The notes under the pieces: model-generated
Told to the model about the DNA's origin: nothing
Databases searched by the model: none
Seen by the model: the letters and a program-made list of their open reading frames with translations, nothing else
Assembly (NCBI GenBank): GCA_965262665.1
Contig: CBDHFR010000004.1
Coordinates: forward strand, 868,001-932,000
DNA length: 64,000 nucleotides
Direction of reading: 5' to 3'
From: CBDBND01 sp965262665
Lineage (GTDB): Bacteria > Pseudomonadota > Alphaproteobacteria > Rhodospirillales > Rhodospirillaceae
In this document: positions 1 to 9,450 of the stretch, piece after piece
Layout: the number at the start of each line of letters is the position of its first letter
How positions within the stretch are numbered: the stretch's first letter is position 1
Program-made: the position numbers and the translations under genes

Positions 1-228
1 TACGTGGTGTGGAGTGTTACACCCGCCCTGCATTCGCCGTTGATGGCGGTGACCAATGCCGTGTCGTCGGTGATCATCGTCGGCGCACTCATTGCCGCAG
101 GTCCGGATGAATTCTCGACATCCAAGTTGCTTGGGTTTTTTGCCGTTATGCTCGCCTCTGTGAACATCTTCGGCGGATTCATCGTCACCCAGCGCATGCT
201 GGCCATGTTTAAGAAAAAAGAGAAATAG
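1..228 (+). CDS. pntAB: NAD(P) transhydrogenase alpha subunit part 2, C-terminal part (partial)
   Basis: The frame is open from the first base, so the gene starts upstream of the window; about 75 residues remain. They contain two hydrophobic stretches (around VSSVIIVGALIAAG and FFAVMLASVNIFGGF) and a lysine-rich end, as expected for the small membrane subunit of the three-gene alphaproteobacterial transhydrogenase. That complex couples hydride transfer between NADH and NADP+ to proton movement across the inner membrane. The next gene, pntB, follows after 9 bases, which supports the call. Only the C-terminal half can be judged. Confidence 0.9.
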   Translation, partial: YVVWSVTPALHSPLMAVTNAVSSVIIVGALIAAGPDEFSTSKLLGFFAVMLASVNIFGGFIVTQRMLAMFKKKEK

Positions 229-237
229 GGGGCGGAC

Positions 238-1626
238 ATGGCAACTGGTGCGACTCTGCTCGCCTATCTCGTTGCGGGCGTATTCTTCATCTTGACCCTA
301 CGCGGCCTGTCATCTCCGGTGACAGCGCGCCAAGGGAATATCCTCGGCATGATCGGCATGACCATAGCCGTGTTGACCACGCTGATTTCACCCCAAGTCC
401 AGGCTTACGTATGGATTGCGCTCGGCGTAGTGATCGGTGGCGCCACAGGCACGGTCATCGCCCAGCGCATCCAAATGACCGCACTGCCGCAGCTGGTGGC
501 GGCGTTTCATAGTCTCGTCGGGATGGCCGCTGTCCTGGTGGCATTTGGCGCGTTTTTAGCGCCCGAAGCCTACGGCATCGGTATGGTCGGCAGTATCGCC
601 ACAGCAAGTCTGGTGGAAATGTCCATCGGTTTGGCGATTGGGGCGATCACCTTTTCAGGTTCGGTCATCGCTTTTGCCAAGTTGCAAGGCATCATGTCCG
701 GCAACCCGTTGGTCTTTCCCGGTCAACATGCGCTCAACCTGGGCATTGGCATTGCCATGGTCGTGGTGCTGGTTTGGTTCTGCAATGTTGAGAGCATGTA
801 TCTCTTCGTGACGTTGGCAATCTTGAGTTTTATTCTCGGGTTTACGCTCATTCTACCCATCGGTGGTGCAGACATGCCGGTGGTTGTGTCCATGCTCAAC
901 TCTTATTCGGGCTGGGCGGCAGCCGGCATCGGCTTCACGCTCGGTAATTCCCTGTTGATCATCGTTGGCGCTTTGGTGGGGTCTTCCGGTGCGATCCTGT
1001 CCTACATCATGTGTAAGGGCATGAACCGTTCCATTGTAAACGTTATCCTCGGTGGCTTCGGTGGTGATGCGGACGTGGCGGCAGCGGTGGCAACTGGTGA
1101 TCGCGCCGTCAAGTCGGGTGCGGGTGAAGACGCTGGATTCATCATGGGCAATGCGTCCAAAGTCATCATTGTACCGGGATACGGTATGGCGGTGGCACAA
1201 GCCCAGCACGCGCTTAGAGAAATGGCCGACAAACTCAAAGCCGAAGGTGTCGACGTGCGCTACGCCATCCATCCGGTTGCGGGGCGCATGCCGGGGCATA
1301 TGAACGTGCTGCTGGCCGAGGCCAATGTGCCCTACGACGAAGTGTTTGAGCTGGAAGAAATCAATAATGAATTCAGCACGGCCGATGTGGCCTACGTGAT
1401 CGGCGCCAACGATGTCACCAATCCGGTGGCCAAGACCGATCCACAAAGCCCCATTTACGGCATGCCTATTCTCGATGTGGAAAAGGCCAAGACAGTGCTG
1501 TTCGTCAAACGCGGCATGTCCCCGGGCTATGCTGGCGTCGACAATGAACTGTTCTTCCGCGACAACACCATGATGCTGTTCGGTGACGCCAAGGAAATGA
1601 CGGAAACCATAGTGCAGTCGCTCTAA
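238..1626 (+). CDS. pntB: NAD(P) transhydrogenase subunit beta
   Basis: This 462-residue protein has the usual length and layout of PntB. About 270 N-terminal residues are hydrophobic and form the proton-channel helices; they are followed by the soluble NADP(H)-binding domain III. The domain III signature GYGMAVAQAQ is near residue 314, and the segment VIGANDVTNP near 390 is also typical. A GGGGGC-type ribosome site lies just before the ATG. It forms an operon with the preceding pntAB fragment and should supply NADPH using the proton gradient. The long reverse-strand frame inside it is a shadow. Confidence 0.96.
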   Translation: MATGATLLAYLVAGVFFILTLRGLSSPVTARQGNILGMIGMTIAVLTTLISPQVQAYVWIALGVVIGGATGTVIAQRIQMTALPQLVAAFHSLVGMAAVLVAFGAFLAPEAYGIGMVGSIATASLVEMSIGLAIGAITFSGSVIAFAKLQGIMSGNPLVFPGQHALNLGIGIAMVVVLVWFCNVESMYLFVTLAILSFILGFTLILPIGGADMPVVVSMLNSYSGWAAAGIGFTLGNSLLIIVGALVGSSGAILSYIMCKGMNRSIVNVILGGFGGDADVAAAVATGDRAVKSGAGEDAGFIMGNASKVIIVPGYGMAVAQAQHALREMADKLKAEGVDVRYAIHPVAGRMPGHMNVLLAEANVPYDEVFELEEINNEFSTADVAYVIGANDVTNPVAKTDPQSPIYGMPILDVEKAKTVLFVKRGMSPGYAGVDNELFFRDNTMMLFGDAKEMTETIVQSL

Positions 1627-1886
1627 GCTTACGGACTTCAAAAGCATCCCAGCCTGACCCTTCTGCGTGTATAGTCCTGGCAGACCACTGGGCGGTCTGA
1701 TCTCATGACCGGTTTGGCTCGTCGCGAAGTCCCGTTTGGATCATCGGCAATCGTGGCTACGAGATCGCTTTCCGCCTGCAGTCCCCCACCATCGCCAGTC
1801 ATTGAGGTTCGACGGCCCGAGGGTGTGCCGGTAGGACCTTTTGATGCCGAGTCCACCGCGGAAGAGGTGACAGCGGGGGTGGATAT

Positions 1887-2324
1887 TTCGCGGCAATCAA
1901 GGTGCCGTCGACCGTCTGGTCCACCGTGCCACGATCCTTGAGATGAACGTCGAGAGCTACCGTCGCCGTGCCGCGATTGAAGAAAGCAAACGAAAACGCG
2001 GCCGGCCGGCGTCGAGAGCGACCACCAAGAACGCCACGTCCGACTGAGCTCCCGAATCCACCCCGACAGCACCTTTGCTGTAACGTGGCCCGCGGAGCTC
2101 CCAGCTCGCGGCCACAACCGATCCAACTAGCATGGATGGAATCTCAGCTGCATTGACCTGCGATTACGCGTTCATTGACACCAACACTGAAACCCAACAG
2201 CGCAATTCTGATTGTCGCGGCGCGACAAACAGAATTGGCGCAAAAGCTCTTGCAATCGAGAAGAAACATCTAAACTATCCACTCCGCCGCGACGTCAAAA
2301 CTCTTATCCAGATTGTCGCGCTAT
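1887..2324 (+). mobile_element. IS21-family remnant (istB 3' end and right end)
   Basis: Bases 1892-2047 encode about 51 residues including DRLVHRATILEMNVESYRR, which looks like the C-terminus of IstB, the ATP-binding helper of IS21 transposition. Downstream to 2324 is non-coding, with repeated ATTGTCGCG words near 2212 and 2312 that resemble multiple terminal repeats. GTGGAT occurs in the dehydrogenase sequence on both sides (about 1880 and 2326), a possible target duplication. The transposase gene and left end are missing, so the element is dead. Confidence 0.7.
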
Positions 2325-2611
2325 AGGTGGATCTCACCGGTAAGACAGCGGTCATCACTGGCTGCAATTCCGGATTGGGATACGAGACCATGCGCGTACT
2401 GGCTCTGCGCGGAGCTCATGTGTTTGGCGTCGCCCGTTCTATGGAAAAGGTAACAGACGCGTGCAGCAGTGTTGAGGGGAGGACCACGCCTTTTGCCGGA
2501 GACCTTGAAAAGTTCGACGAAATGGCCGTTTGCGCCGAGGCTATTGCTGCCACCGGCGCACCCATAGACATGCTCATTCTCAATGCCGCCGTCATGGCAC
2601 TGCAGGAACTG

Positions 2612-2865
2612 TGGACTGGTACCGGTAAAATGGAGAGTGCCTTCTGTTAAAGTTTAAACTCAACAGGAGGCCCATATGGGTATCGGAAGAACTGAGGAAT
2701 TTCGTTCTGAAGCCGTTCGGATTGCATTGACGAGCGGGCTATCACACAAGCAAGTTGCCGCCGATCTTGGCATTGGCCTGTCTACATTAGGCAAGTGGAT
2801 TACCAGTCATAAGCACACTGAGCTGCTGTCCGGCCCTCATAATGATAAAGACAAGGAATTGGCGC
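2612..2865 (+). mobile_element. IS3-family remnant (start of transposase OrfA)
   Basis: From 2676, behind a strong AGGAGG site, a frame begins MGIGRTEEFRSEAVRIALTS and continues with GLSHKQVAADLGIGLSTLG, a helix-turn-helix typical of IS3-type OrfA. After about 63 residues (KDKELARR) it runs directly into the last part of the dehydrogenase pseudogene in the same frame. The join is at a stretch where both sequences encode ELARR, suggesting recombination at short homology. OrfB and the right end are gone. The resulting 178-codon chimeric frame (2676-3212) is probably accidental. Confidence 0.72.
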
Positions 2866-3228
2866 GACGGTTCAAAGAATCGACTGCAACGTCCATTTCC
2901 CTTCATCCAGGCGTAATCTATACAAACCTGGGTCGCTATTTTCCGTTGCGTGACCGCATACGGGCCACGCTGCTGGGGTGGTCCTACATGAAATCCCATG
3001 GCCAAGGTGCGGCCACCCACGCATACGTCGCGACCTCTCCCTTGATTAACGGCGTCAGCGGTCGCTATTTCGAAGACTGCAATCCGGTCATATCCCGGAT
3101 TCCAAATGGAAAATGCGGACATGGCCCAACGGTTGTGGACTGTCTCAGAAAATCTCACCCGGCCTTACCTCGATGCGACAGAGGCTGCCGAACAAAGTTA
3201 GACAGTAAATAAATTAAGGACTCATCCC

Positions 3229-4287
3229 ATGCAGAATTTATCCCGCCGGCAGGTCTTGATCGGAACAACCGCGCTGGTCGCTGCTGGCGCTCTATCCGCA
3301 TGTGGCGGTCCCACCCGTAACGAACCAATTCCTAGGCCTGACGGCGTCCCTCTCAGTGATTTCAACGCGGAATCGACGGCGGAAGAGGTGACAGCCGGTA
3401 TAGACCTCACCGGCAAGACAGCGGTCATCACTGGCTGCAATTCCGGCCTGGGCTACGAGACCATGCGCGTGCTAGCGATGCGCGGCGCTCACGTCTATGG
3501 CATTGCCCGATCGATGGGGAGAGCACAAGAAGCGTGCGACAGTATTGAAGGCAAAACAACACCCTTCGCTTGTGATCTCGAGAAATTTGAAACCGTCGCA
3601 GAGTGCGGTGACGCCATCAATGCCACGGGCGCACCCATCGACATGCTGATCTTGAACGCCGGTGTCATGGCTTTGCCCGAGTTACAGCAGGTCGACGGGA
3701 TTGAGCGGCATTTCGTTATCAATCATCTCGGCCATTTCGTTCTGGCCAACCGGTTGATAGAGCAGGTCAAAGCCGCACCCAAGGGCCGTTTCGTCACTGT
3801 GGGTTCACAGGGGTATTTGTCCGCGCCTGACGACGGCATCCAGTTCGATCACCTCGACGGCACATGGGGCGAATACGTTCCGTTCGGTCATTATGGTCAT
3901 TCCAAGCTGGCCAACGGCTTGTTCTCGCTAGAGCTTGCCCGACGGTTGGAAGGGACAACGGCAACATCGAATGTCATCCACCCAGGTGTGATCAATACCA
4001 ATCTGGGGCGTCATTTTCCTTGGTACACCCGGCTATTTGCGACCCTATTTAGTTGGGCGTTGCCGTTTTTCAAACCTGTCGAAGCCGGAACCGCGACACA
4101 GACCTATGTCGCCACGTCGCCGATTTTGGATGGCGTCAGCGGTTACTATTTTGAGGACTGCAATCCGGTCATCGCCGGCCACAACATGGAAAATACCGAA
4201 ATGGCGCAACGGTTGTGGACCGTATCCGAAGAGTTGGCGCGACCCTATCTTGGCGCCCCACCAAGCGCGGAACAAAGCATAAGATAA
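3229..4287 (+). CDS. Exported short-chain dehydrogenase/reductase (Tat/lipoprotein signal)
   Basis: This 352-residue protein starts with a twin-arginine-like segment (LSRRQVLIG), a hydrophobic stretch and LSAC, a plausible lipobox, so it may be a membrane-anchored periplasmic lipoprotein. The Rossmann domain follows: TGCNSGLG near residue 68 for NAD(P), NAG near 143, and the catalytic pair in YGHSK near 222. It resembles retinol-dehydrogenase/WW-oxidoreductase-type SDRs. Substrate unknown. A decayed tandem copy lies just upstream. Export of an NAD(P)-dependent enzyme is unusual; Tat transport, which moves folded proteins, would allow the cofactor to be carried along. Confidence 0.87.
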   Translation: MQNLSRRQVLIGTTALVAAGALSACGGPTRNEPIPRPDGVPLSDFNAESTAEEVTAGIDLTGKTAVITGCNSGLGYETMRVLAMRGAHVYGIARSMGRAQEACDSIEGKTTPFACDLEKFETVAECGDAINATGAPIDMLILNAGVMALPELQQVDGIERHFVINHLGHFVLANRLIEQVKAAPKGRFVTVGSQGYLSAPDDGIQFDHLDGTWGEYVPFGHYGHSKLANGLFSLELARRLEGTTATSNVIHPGVINTNLGRHFPWYTRLFATLFSWALPFFKPVEAGTATQTYVATSPILDGVSGYYFEDCNPVIAGHNMENTEMAQRLWTVSEELARPYLGAPPSAEQSIR

Positions 4288-4546
4288 GCTTAGCGTAGCA
4301 GTGGGCTTATTCGTCGGCACCTCTGATCTGACTGGACGTCACGCCCGGTGGGGCCGAGCCTTTACGGAAGTAGTACTCAAACCCGGACTTCTCACGAGGC
4401 GTTTTTGATGCGCTGGATTTGAGAGTGATGGGGCTGATTTGAGTGTCGGCGTGGTGGGTCGGGCTTTGAGATGGATGTTCTGGCCGGGATAGTTGGGCAG
4501 GCTTTGCGTATGATTGGTTTTTTGGTGGGTTTCGGGCACGCGGGAG

Positions 4547-5991
4547 TCATCGCCGCCGTAGCGTTGCCCCTTTTCCCTGTTGTGGTGGAGAGTTGCGATC
4601 AAGGGGCGCCAGGGCGGCGTTGGCCTTGAAGAACAGGTCTTTGTAAGGGCAGGCATCGGGCAGGGAGAGCTTGATGCGTCGCACGGAGTTGATGACTTTG
4701 GCGCCGAGCTTCAGAAGTTTCAGGCGTATGGTATTGGGGACGGCCTTGGCCAGGGTCGTCTTTTTCAGGGCGACGCGGCGGATACCGTCGATGAGGACAT
4801 AGGCGAAGGCGGCGAGGAGCAGGCGAAGCTGGTTGGCTTTGTAGGCGTGTGCGCTCATGCGATTGGCAAACAAATCGAGTTGGCAGTCCTTGATACGGTT
4901 TTCCATGTCGCCGCGTGGGCAATAGGTGTCTTCGTAGAGTTCCCTGGGCGGGACTTGATGGCGATTGAGGGAAGTGACGAGGAAGCGGCAGCGCTGTTCG
5001 TGTCCGGGCTTGTGTTCGACCTTGGCGATGACGCGCCGTGGCCGGGCCCAGGTTCTGGATTTGGTGATGTGGTGGAAATCGCCGTAGGCGCGGACCGGCT
5101 GGCCGGTTTCGATCATGGCTATGGCGGCTTTGCCGCGGACCCTCTGTGCTTTCTTGAGCAGGACATCGTTGCGCGCCAGGCCGAAGACGTAATCCACGGC
5201 ATTTCCTTCGCACCAACGCATCAGGTTCTCGCGCGCGAAGCCGCTGTCGCCGCGCAGCAGGATGTCGACGTTGGGCCATCGTTCGCGGATCATCCGGACG
5301 ATGCGTTCGCGGATCATCCGGACGATGCGTTCGCGGATCATCCGGACGATGCGGCGGATCTGGTTGCGCGCACCCCTGGCGCCATCGATGTTGGCGGGTC
5401 GGAGTTGGGCGAGCAGGAGATGGCGGCCGCAGAAGACATAGAGGGGCAGGAAACAGCGGTGTTCGTAATAGCCGTGGAAGAAGGCGTTCTCCTGGCGCCC
5501 ATGGGTTTCCACGTCGGTGGCGTCGATATCGAGGGTGATGCGCGCGCGGCGTCTGGTGGGCGTCGAGAAACAGGGTGACGAACAGGTTGGAGAGTTTCTT
5601 GAGGTTGGGGACCATCTGGTGATAGCGGCGGTTGCCGGTTTCCCAGGATTGTTCCAGCCGGTTCAGCGTTGACTTGCCGGCCAGCGGAGCCGGGATCTCC
5701 GGTTCGCGGTGAGGCCAGCAATTTCAAGGCCGGGTCGAAACGGAGCGTGTCGTGGTCGATGATATCTTCATAGCCGAGCGCCATCCCGCAAACCCGTTGA
5801 GCCAACAGGGCGGGAAGGGCATGGGTTAGGCGTTCTCGATCCCGGTGATCGGTGAAACAGCCCGCCATGCGTTCGAACAGACGTATCCGGCGCGCCTGTT
5901 CGCGCAGTAACAGGACACCGGCGTCCGACGTGATCTCGCCGCCGTCGAAGGCGGCAAACACCACCCGTTTGCCGTAATCCGCAAAGCGCAT
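4547..5991 (-). pseudogene. IS1380-family transposase, frameshifted
   Basis: The N-terminus (from 5991) reads MRFADYGKRVVFAAFDGGE and ALGYEDIIDHDTLRFDP, typical of IS1380 transposases. The frame is lost near 5700, is regained as MVPNLKKLSNLFVTLFLDAH near 5600, and shifts again before METHGRQENAFFHGYYEHR (from 5512). The rest includes ILLRGDSGFAREN and runs to 4547. A 24-base unit is repeated three times at 5281-5352, making IVRMIRER three times over. At least two frameshifts plus the repeat expansion argue that no active transposase is made. Confidence 0.85.
5281..5352. repeat. Three tandem copies of a 24-base unit inside the IS1380 transposase
   Basis: The unit begins GTTCGCGGATCATCCGG and is repeated exactly three times. 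It keeps the reading frame and gives three copies of the octapeptide IVRMIRER on the minus strand. It is probably a replication-slippage expansion of one ancestral unit. Confidence 0.9.
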
Positions 5992-6691
5992 CCTGAAAAC
6001 ACCCTGTTTTATTAAAGCCCATCCGAATCAGCACTAATACATTGATTATAAAAAGAGAATCTGAATGCCGCCAGATCCTGGTGAGAAATGCGGGTTTAAG
6101 GTTTCAGGGAAATCGCGCCGTCCGTAAGGGATGAAATACATACTGGCCATGCCCTCGGTGACATGGGCGAAGCGAATGCCGCCGCTGTCCGCCGTCTCAA
6201 ACCCCATGGCTTGAACAATTTCCGCGACCTTTAGCTTGGCCGTGTCGTCATCACCGGATAACGGAACAGTCACCGGCCCTCCGGCAAGGCTTGGGTCCGC
6301 GACGATGTGATAGCCAATCGTATTGAAGGCTTTGATCACATGGGCATTTGGTGCCCACTGTTGAATCAGTTGACCAGCGGACGACTCAACCGCACCTGGG
6401 CGGTCCGGTGATAAAGCTTTCAGTGGTGCATTGGTGATATCAAAAATAATCTTGCCGTCGAGATTGCGGACGTTGCTCTTGATAAGAGCTTCGGTGGCAC
6501 TGAACGGCAAAGCAAGAGTGACGATGTCTGCTTTCTCAACAGCCTCATCGTTGGTCGCAGCGCTGGTGCCGGGTCCTGTTCGGGCGACAACGTCGGCATA
6601 GACCGAAAGGGAATAGGTTAACGTGCCGGCGACGATCATTATCGCCGCGGCAATGCGGTGGAATGTCATGGATAGTCTCCTCAGGTGCCTG

Positions 6692-7777
6692 TTATGCCGG
6701 CTTATCACACACCCGGTCGCGCACTTGCGCAGGATCACCCATGGAGCGAATGACGAACCCGGCGTCTTCGATCTTTTCCTCGACACCCATGGTAACAAAA
6801 ACTGGGGCATAGGGTTCGCCATTGTCCGCCGCGTCCATCAGGCCAAGCAGACCGCCGTATCCTGGGAGGTCTTCCGATGCGCTGGCGAAATCCCACAGCA
6901 CAAATGTCCCGCCGGGGCGCAATACCCGAAAGGCTTCACTGAGAGTTTTTTCAATCACCGGACGGGGAATTTCGTGGAACAGAATGTGGGCCGCCACCAG
7001 ATCGAAATGGTTATCTGGGAAGTCCAAAGCTTCCGCTGCCATTTGGGCAAAGTGGACGTCGAGGTCTTGTTCGTTGGCCCGCCAGTGGGCATAGCGCACC
7101 ATCGGGGCTGAGATATCGGTGCCAAACACTTCTGCATCCGGCAGCCTCTTCTTGAGCTCGCACGCCAGTTGGCCGACGGAGCAGCCTATTTCTAGAATGC
7201 GGTCGATATTGCCATCTTCGGGTAGGGCCGTGCGTTCTGCCAATTGACGGTGCCATGCATCGCCAGCATTGCCGCCGCCGAAAAAGATTTGCGTGCCGCA
7301 GTCGTAGAACAAACCGGCGAGGTCGTCGCCGACATAGCCCTTTGGCTGAATGTGGATCTGTACCGTTGCATAGTCCGGCATCGGGAAGTCCGGATCGTAG
7401 GTGAGGGAGCCGGGACCCGCTTTTTCTGCATCGGTCAATTTGCGTAGCCAATCTTCCCGCTGTGTGTTCAAGGACTCGATGATGCGATCCTTGTACATTT
7501 CCTGGTAGCTGCGCTTGACCCGCATGAAGCTGGCCATTTCGGTGTCGTTTCGGATCACCTCCCGTGCGTTGGCGACACCGTCCGCGCTGTGGTCGATGTC
7601 ATAGCCGGCGTCCGTCATCATTTTGAGGCCAACTTCGCCCTTATTTTTCCATTGCGCATGGAGCAGCACATTGCGGGCTTCACACACGTATTCAACGAAG
7701 CTTTCGTCTGCGCGTGCCGGCAAAGCCGGGGTGTGTCCATTCATGCCGCGGTCGACGTAGTAATTGGAACGGGTCAT
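6692..7777 (-). CDS. SAM-dependent methyltransferase with long N-terminal extension
   Basis: The protein has 361 residues. The first 170 or so show no family I recognise (beginning MTRSNYYVDRGMNGHTPALPA). Then comes a class I methyltransferase domain: SAM motif LEIGCSVGQ near residue 190, acidic FGTDIS near 213, EALDFPDNHFDLV near 243, and FRVLRPGGTFVLWDF near 290, a UbiE/methyltransferase-11 pattern. It has no signal peptide. The damaged reductase starts 22 bases after its stop, so the two likely formed an operon. A second copy, frameshifted, lies at 8240-9326. The substrate is unknown. Confidence 0.85.
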   Translation of the reverse strand: MTRSNYYVDRGMNGHTPALPARADESFVEYVCEARNVLLHAQWKNKGEVGLKMMTDAGYDIDHSADGVANAREVIRNDTEMASFMRVKRSYQEMYKDRIIESLNTQREDWLRKLTDAEKAGPGSLTYDPDFPMPDYATVQIHIQPKGYVGDDLAGLFYDCGTQIFFGGGNAGDAWHRQLAERTALPEDGNIDRILEIGCSVGQLACELKKRLPDAEVFGTDISAPMVRYAHWRANEQDLDVHFAQMAAEALDFPDNHFDLVAAHILFHEIPRPVIEKTLSEAFRVLRPGGTFVLWDFASASEDLPGYGGLLGLMDAADNGEPYAPVFVTMGVEEKIEDAGFVIRSMGDPAQVRDRVCDKPA

Positions 7778-7877
7778 GGGAAACCTCTAGTGGGTGTTCT
7801 CAAGGGATTGAATTGAAGCAAATCTACAGCCGTCAGGGCCTTGCGGCAAGGTGTGTCAAATTCGGAATCTCAGGGAA

Positions 7878-8240
7878 CTAATCGTCTTTTCCGATGACAT
7901 CGAAGTAGTCACCCACATTCCTGCCATCTGTCTGCTCATACAGGCAGCCAAACACATGTTTGGTAAATGATTGGCGAACTTCAGCCAGCTTCTCTGCAAG
8001 ATCGCCTTCCGGTTTATATTGTTCAATCATATCTGGAGTCGCTTGACCTTCTGTGGTGAGAAGGTGTTCAGCAATCATGCGCCGGTCGCGCTCAACCCAT
8101 AATTCGCCCCCCAGCAACATTACGATTTCCAGAAGGTGATCGATCATAGGATCTTTGAAGTAGTGAGGGTGCCCGCGTTCAAAGCCTGGCAAGTCTTTGA
8201 CATAGTCGAGTTTGGTTCGGTCCACATGCTGTGTCTCCAT
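7878..8240 (-). CDS. Hypothetical protein coupled to the upstream methyltransferase
   Basis: This is a 120-residue soluble protein, acidic at its C-terminus (YFDVIGKDD), beginning METQHVDRTKLDYVKDLPG. No family is recognised. Its ATG overlaps the stop of the methyltransferase copy at 8240-9326 by one base (TAATG), the classic arrangement for translational coupling, so it is probably made together with that protein. No membrane segment, signal or cysteine pattern is visible. The segment MIDHLLEIVMLLGGELWVE looks like an amphipathic helix. Confidence 0.7.
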   Translation of the reverse strand: METQHVDRTKLDYVKDLPGFERGHPHYFKDPMIDHLLEIVMLLGGELWVERDRRMIAEHLLTTEGQATPDMIEQYKPEGDLAEKLAEVRQSFTKHVFGCLYEQTDGRNVGDYFDVIGKDD

Positions 8241-9326
8241 TATACAGGCTTGTCACAAACGCGGCCGTGCCGGGTAACGTTATCAAGATCTTCATAACGA
8301 AGCGAGAAACCAATTTCGGGAATGAGATGTTCGACGTCGCAGTCAACGAATTCACAGGGATAAGGCTCGCCATTGTCTGCGGCATCCATGAAACGAATGA
8401 ATCCGGAAAATCGGCCGTCGTCCGCAGCGGCACTCGGGAAGTCCCAAAGGACGAAGGTGCCCCCTGGACGCAACACCCGAAAGGCTTCAGCCAACGTTTG
8501 TTTGATAATGGGGAGTGGCAGTTCATGGAACAGAAGATGGGCCGTCATCAAATCAAAATGATTGTCGGGAAAATCCAGATCTTCACACGACATTTGGGTG
8601 AATTTGATATCTAAATTTCGTTTAACAGAACGATGATGCGCGTACCTGACCATTGCTGCTCCGATGTCGGTTCCCCAGACCTCAGCTTCGGGAAATCTCT
8701 TTTTCAGGGCGCAGGAAAACTGCCCGATGGCGCAGCCGATATCCATAATGCGCTCAACCCGTCCGTCCAGGGGCAGGGATGTCTTGTCTGCCATCTTGGT
8801 GTGAAGAACATCATCATTGTTGACACCGCCAAAAAAAGACCTTGGTGCCGTAGTCATAGTGAAATCCGCACAGGGGCTCATCGACATACCCGCCCGGCTG
8901 AATATGGATGTCCACCGTGGCATACTCGGGATAGTCGAAACCGGGATCCCACGTAACGGACCCCGGCCCATCGGCATCTGACACTTCCAACATATGAAAG
9001 AATTCTTCTTCCCGCATGCCGTAAGATTCCATAATGCGTTGCCGATAGGCTTCCTGAAGACTGCGTTTGACGCGCAGCCAAGTCGCCACTTCGGGAACGT
9101 CTTCCATGACAGTGCGCATGGCATCGACTTTTTCGGGCCACAGATTGTCGGTCAATCCCTCTTGTTGGAGAACGGCAGCGCTTTGGTCTTCGACTCTCTT
9201 ATGCTGACTGTGCATCAAGTCGTTGCGCATGTCGGAAATGTAGTTGAGAAAGGCTTCGTCCGCGCGCGTACACAATGCGGGCGTGTGGCCCTTTTGGCCA
9301 CGGTCAATGACGTCGTTTCTCAGCAT
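8240..9326 (-). pseudogene. SAM-dependent methyltransferase, paralog of 6692-7777, one-base frameshift
   Basis: The frame starting at 9326 (MLRNDVIDRGQKGHTPALC) matches the paralog throughout its N-terminal part up to GTKVFF, then ends. The remainder (FGGVNNDDVLH, MDIGCAIGQF, FRVLRPGGTFVLWDF, ending at 8240) is in another frame. The shift is at a run of seven A on the plus strand (8831-8837); six would restore a single 361-codon gene. It is either a true slippage mutation, a phase-variable tract, or a sequencing error in a homopolymer. The product would be the same kind of methyltransferase. Confidence 0.85.
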
Positions 9327-9450
9327 TCTTTTCCCCTTCTATTTCAGCAATGAGTCGGACTTCGCCGACTTAAAACTAAGATGGGAAATAAAATGCCGAT
9401 TAGCGTTTGAAGTGTCCGTGATTTAGGTCAAAACACTCACCACTATTTGG

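Larger units (their letters stand above)
1705..3212 (+). pseudogene. Decayed short-chain dehydrogenase, paralog of the next gene, cut by two IS remnants
   Basis: Three pieces align in order with the intact dehydrogenase at 3229-4287. Piece one (1705-1886) matches the exported N-terminus, including LSAC and the shared FDAESTAEEVTAG. Piece two (about 2325-2611) carries the cofactor motif TGCNSGLG, the segment GAPIDMLILNA and then stops. Piece three (about 2866-3180) carries HPGVIYTNLGR and VSGRYFEDCNPVI. An IS21 remnant separates one from two; an IS3-type remnant separates two from three and has removed about 85 codons including the catalytic Tyr-Lys region. The copy cannot make an active enzyme. 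It is probably a tandem duplicate of its neighbour. Confidence 0.88.
4382..6094 (-). mobile_element. IS1380-family insertion sequence
   Basis: About 1.7 kb, bounded by imperfect inverted repeats: CCCGGACTTCTCACGAGG at 4382-4399 and the complement of CCCGCATTTCTCACCAGG at 6077-6094. It carries one transposase gene on the minus strand and interrupts the reductase pseudogene about 70 bases before its stop. No clear target duplication could be read from the flanks. The transposase is frameshifted, so the copy is probably immobile unless helped in trans. Confidence 0.85.
4307..6669 (-). pseudogene. F420H2:NADP-oxidoreductase-like exported protein, split by IS1380 and lacking its cofactor motif
   Basis: The 5' piece (6095-6669) starts behind a GGAGAC site with a signal peptide (MTFHRIAAAIMIVAGTL...) and continues with HVIKAFNTIGYHIVADPS, matching the intact paralogs at 9451 and 10157. 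The 3' piece (4307-4381) encodes FEYYFRKGSAPPG and then a stop. Removing the IS1380 between them restores ...DFPETFEYYFRKG, nearly the same as the paralog's EAFEYYFRKG. Compared with the paralogs, about 45 residues carrying the glycine-rich cofactor loop are also missing right after the signal peptide. The gene is therefore damaged twice. Confidence 0.85.

Noticed and set aside
853..1647. 264-codon frame on the minus strand inside pntB
   Set aside because: It lies fully antisense to a conserved gene with all its motifs; its His-rich composition is typical of a shadow frame.
5281..5352. Short CRISPR-like or functional peptide repeat
   Set aside because: Three adjacent units without spacers inside a transposase gene; a slippage product.
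4580..5578. 332-codon plus-strand frame over the IS1380 with FADHPDDA repeats
   Set aside because: It is antisense to the transposase; the repeat is the 24-base tandem unit read on the wrong strand.
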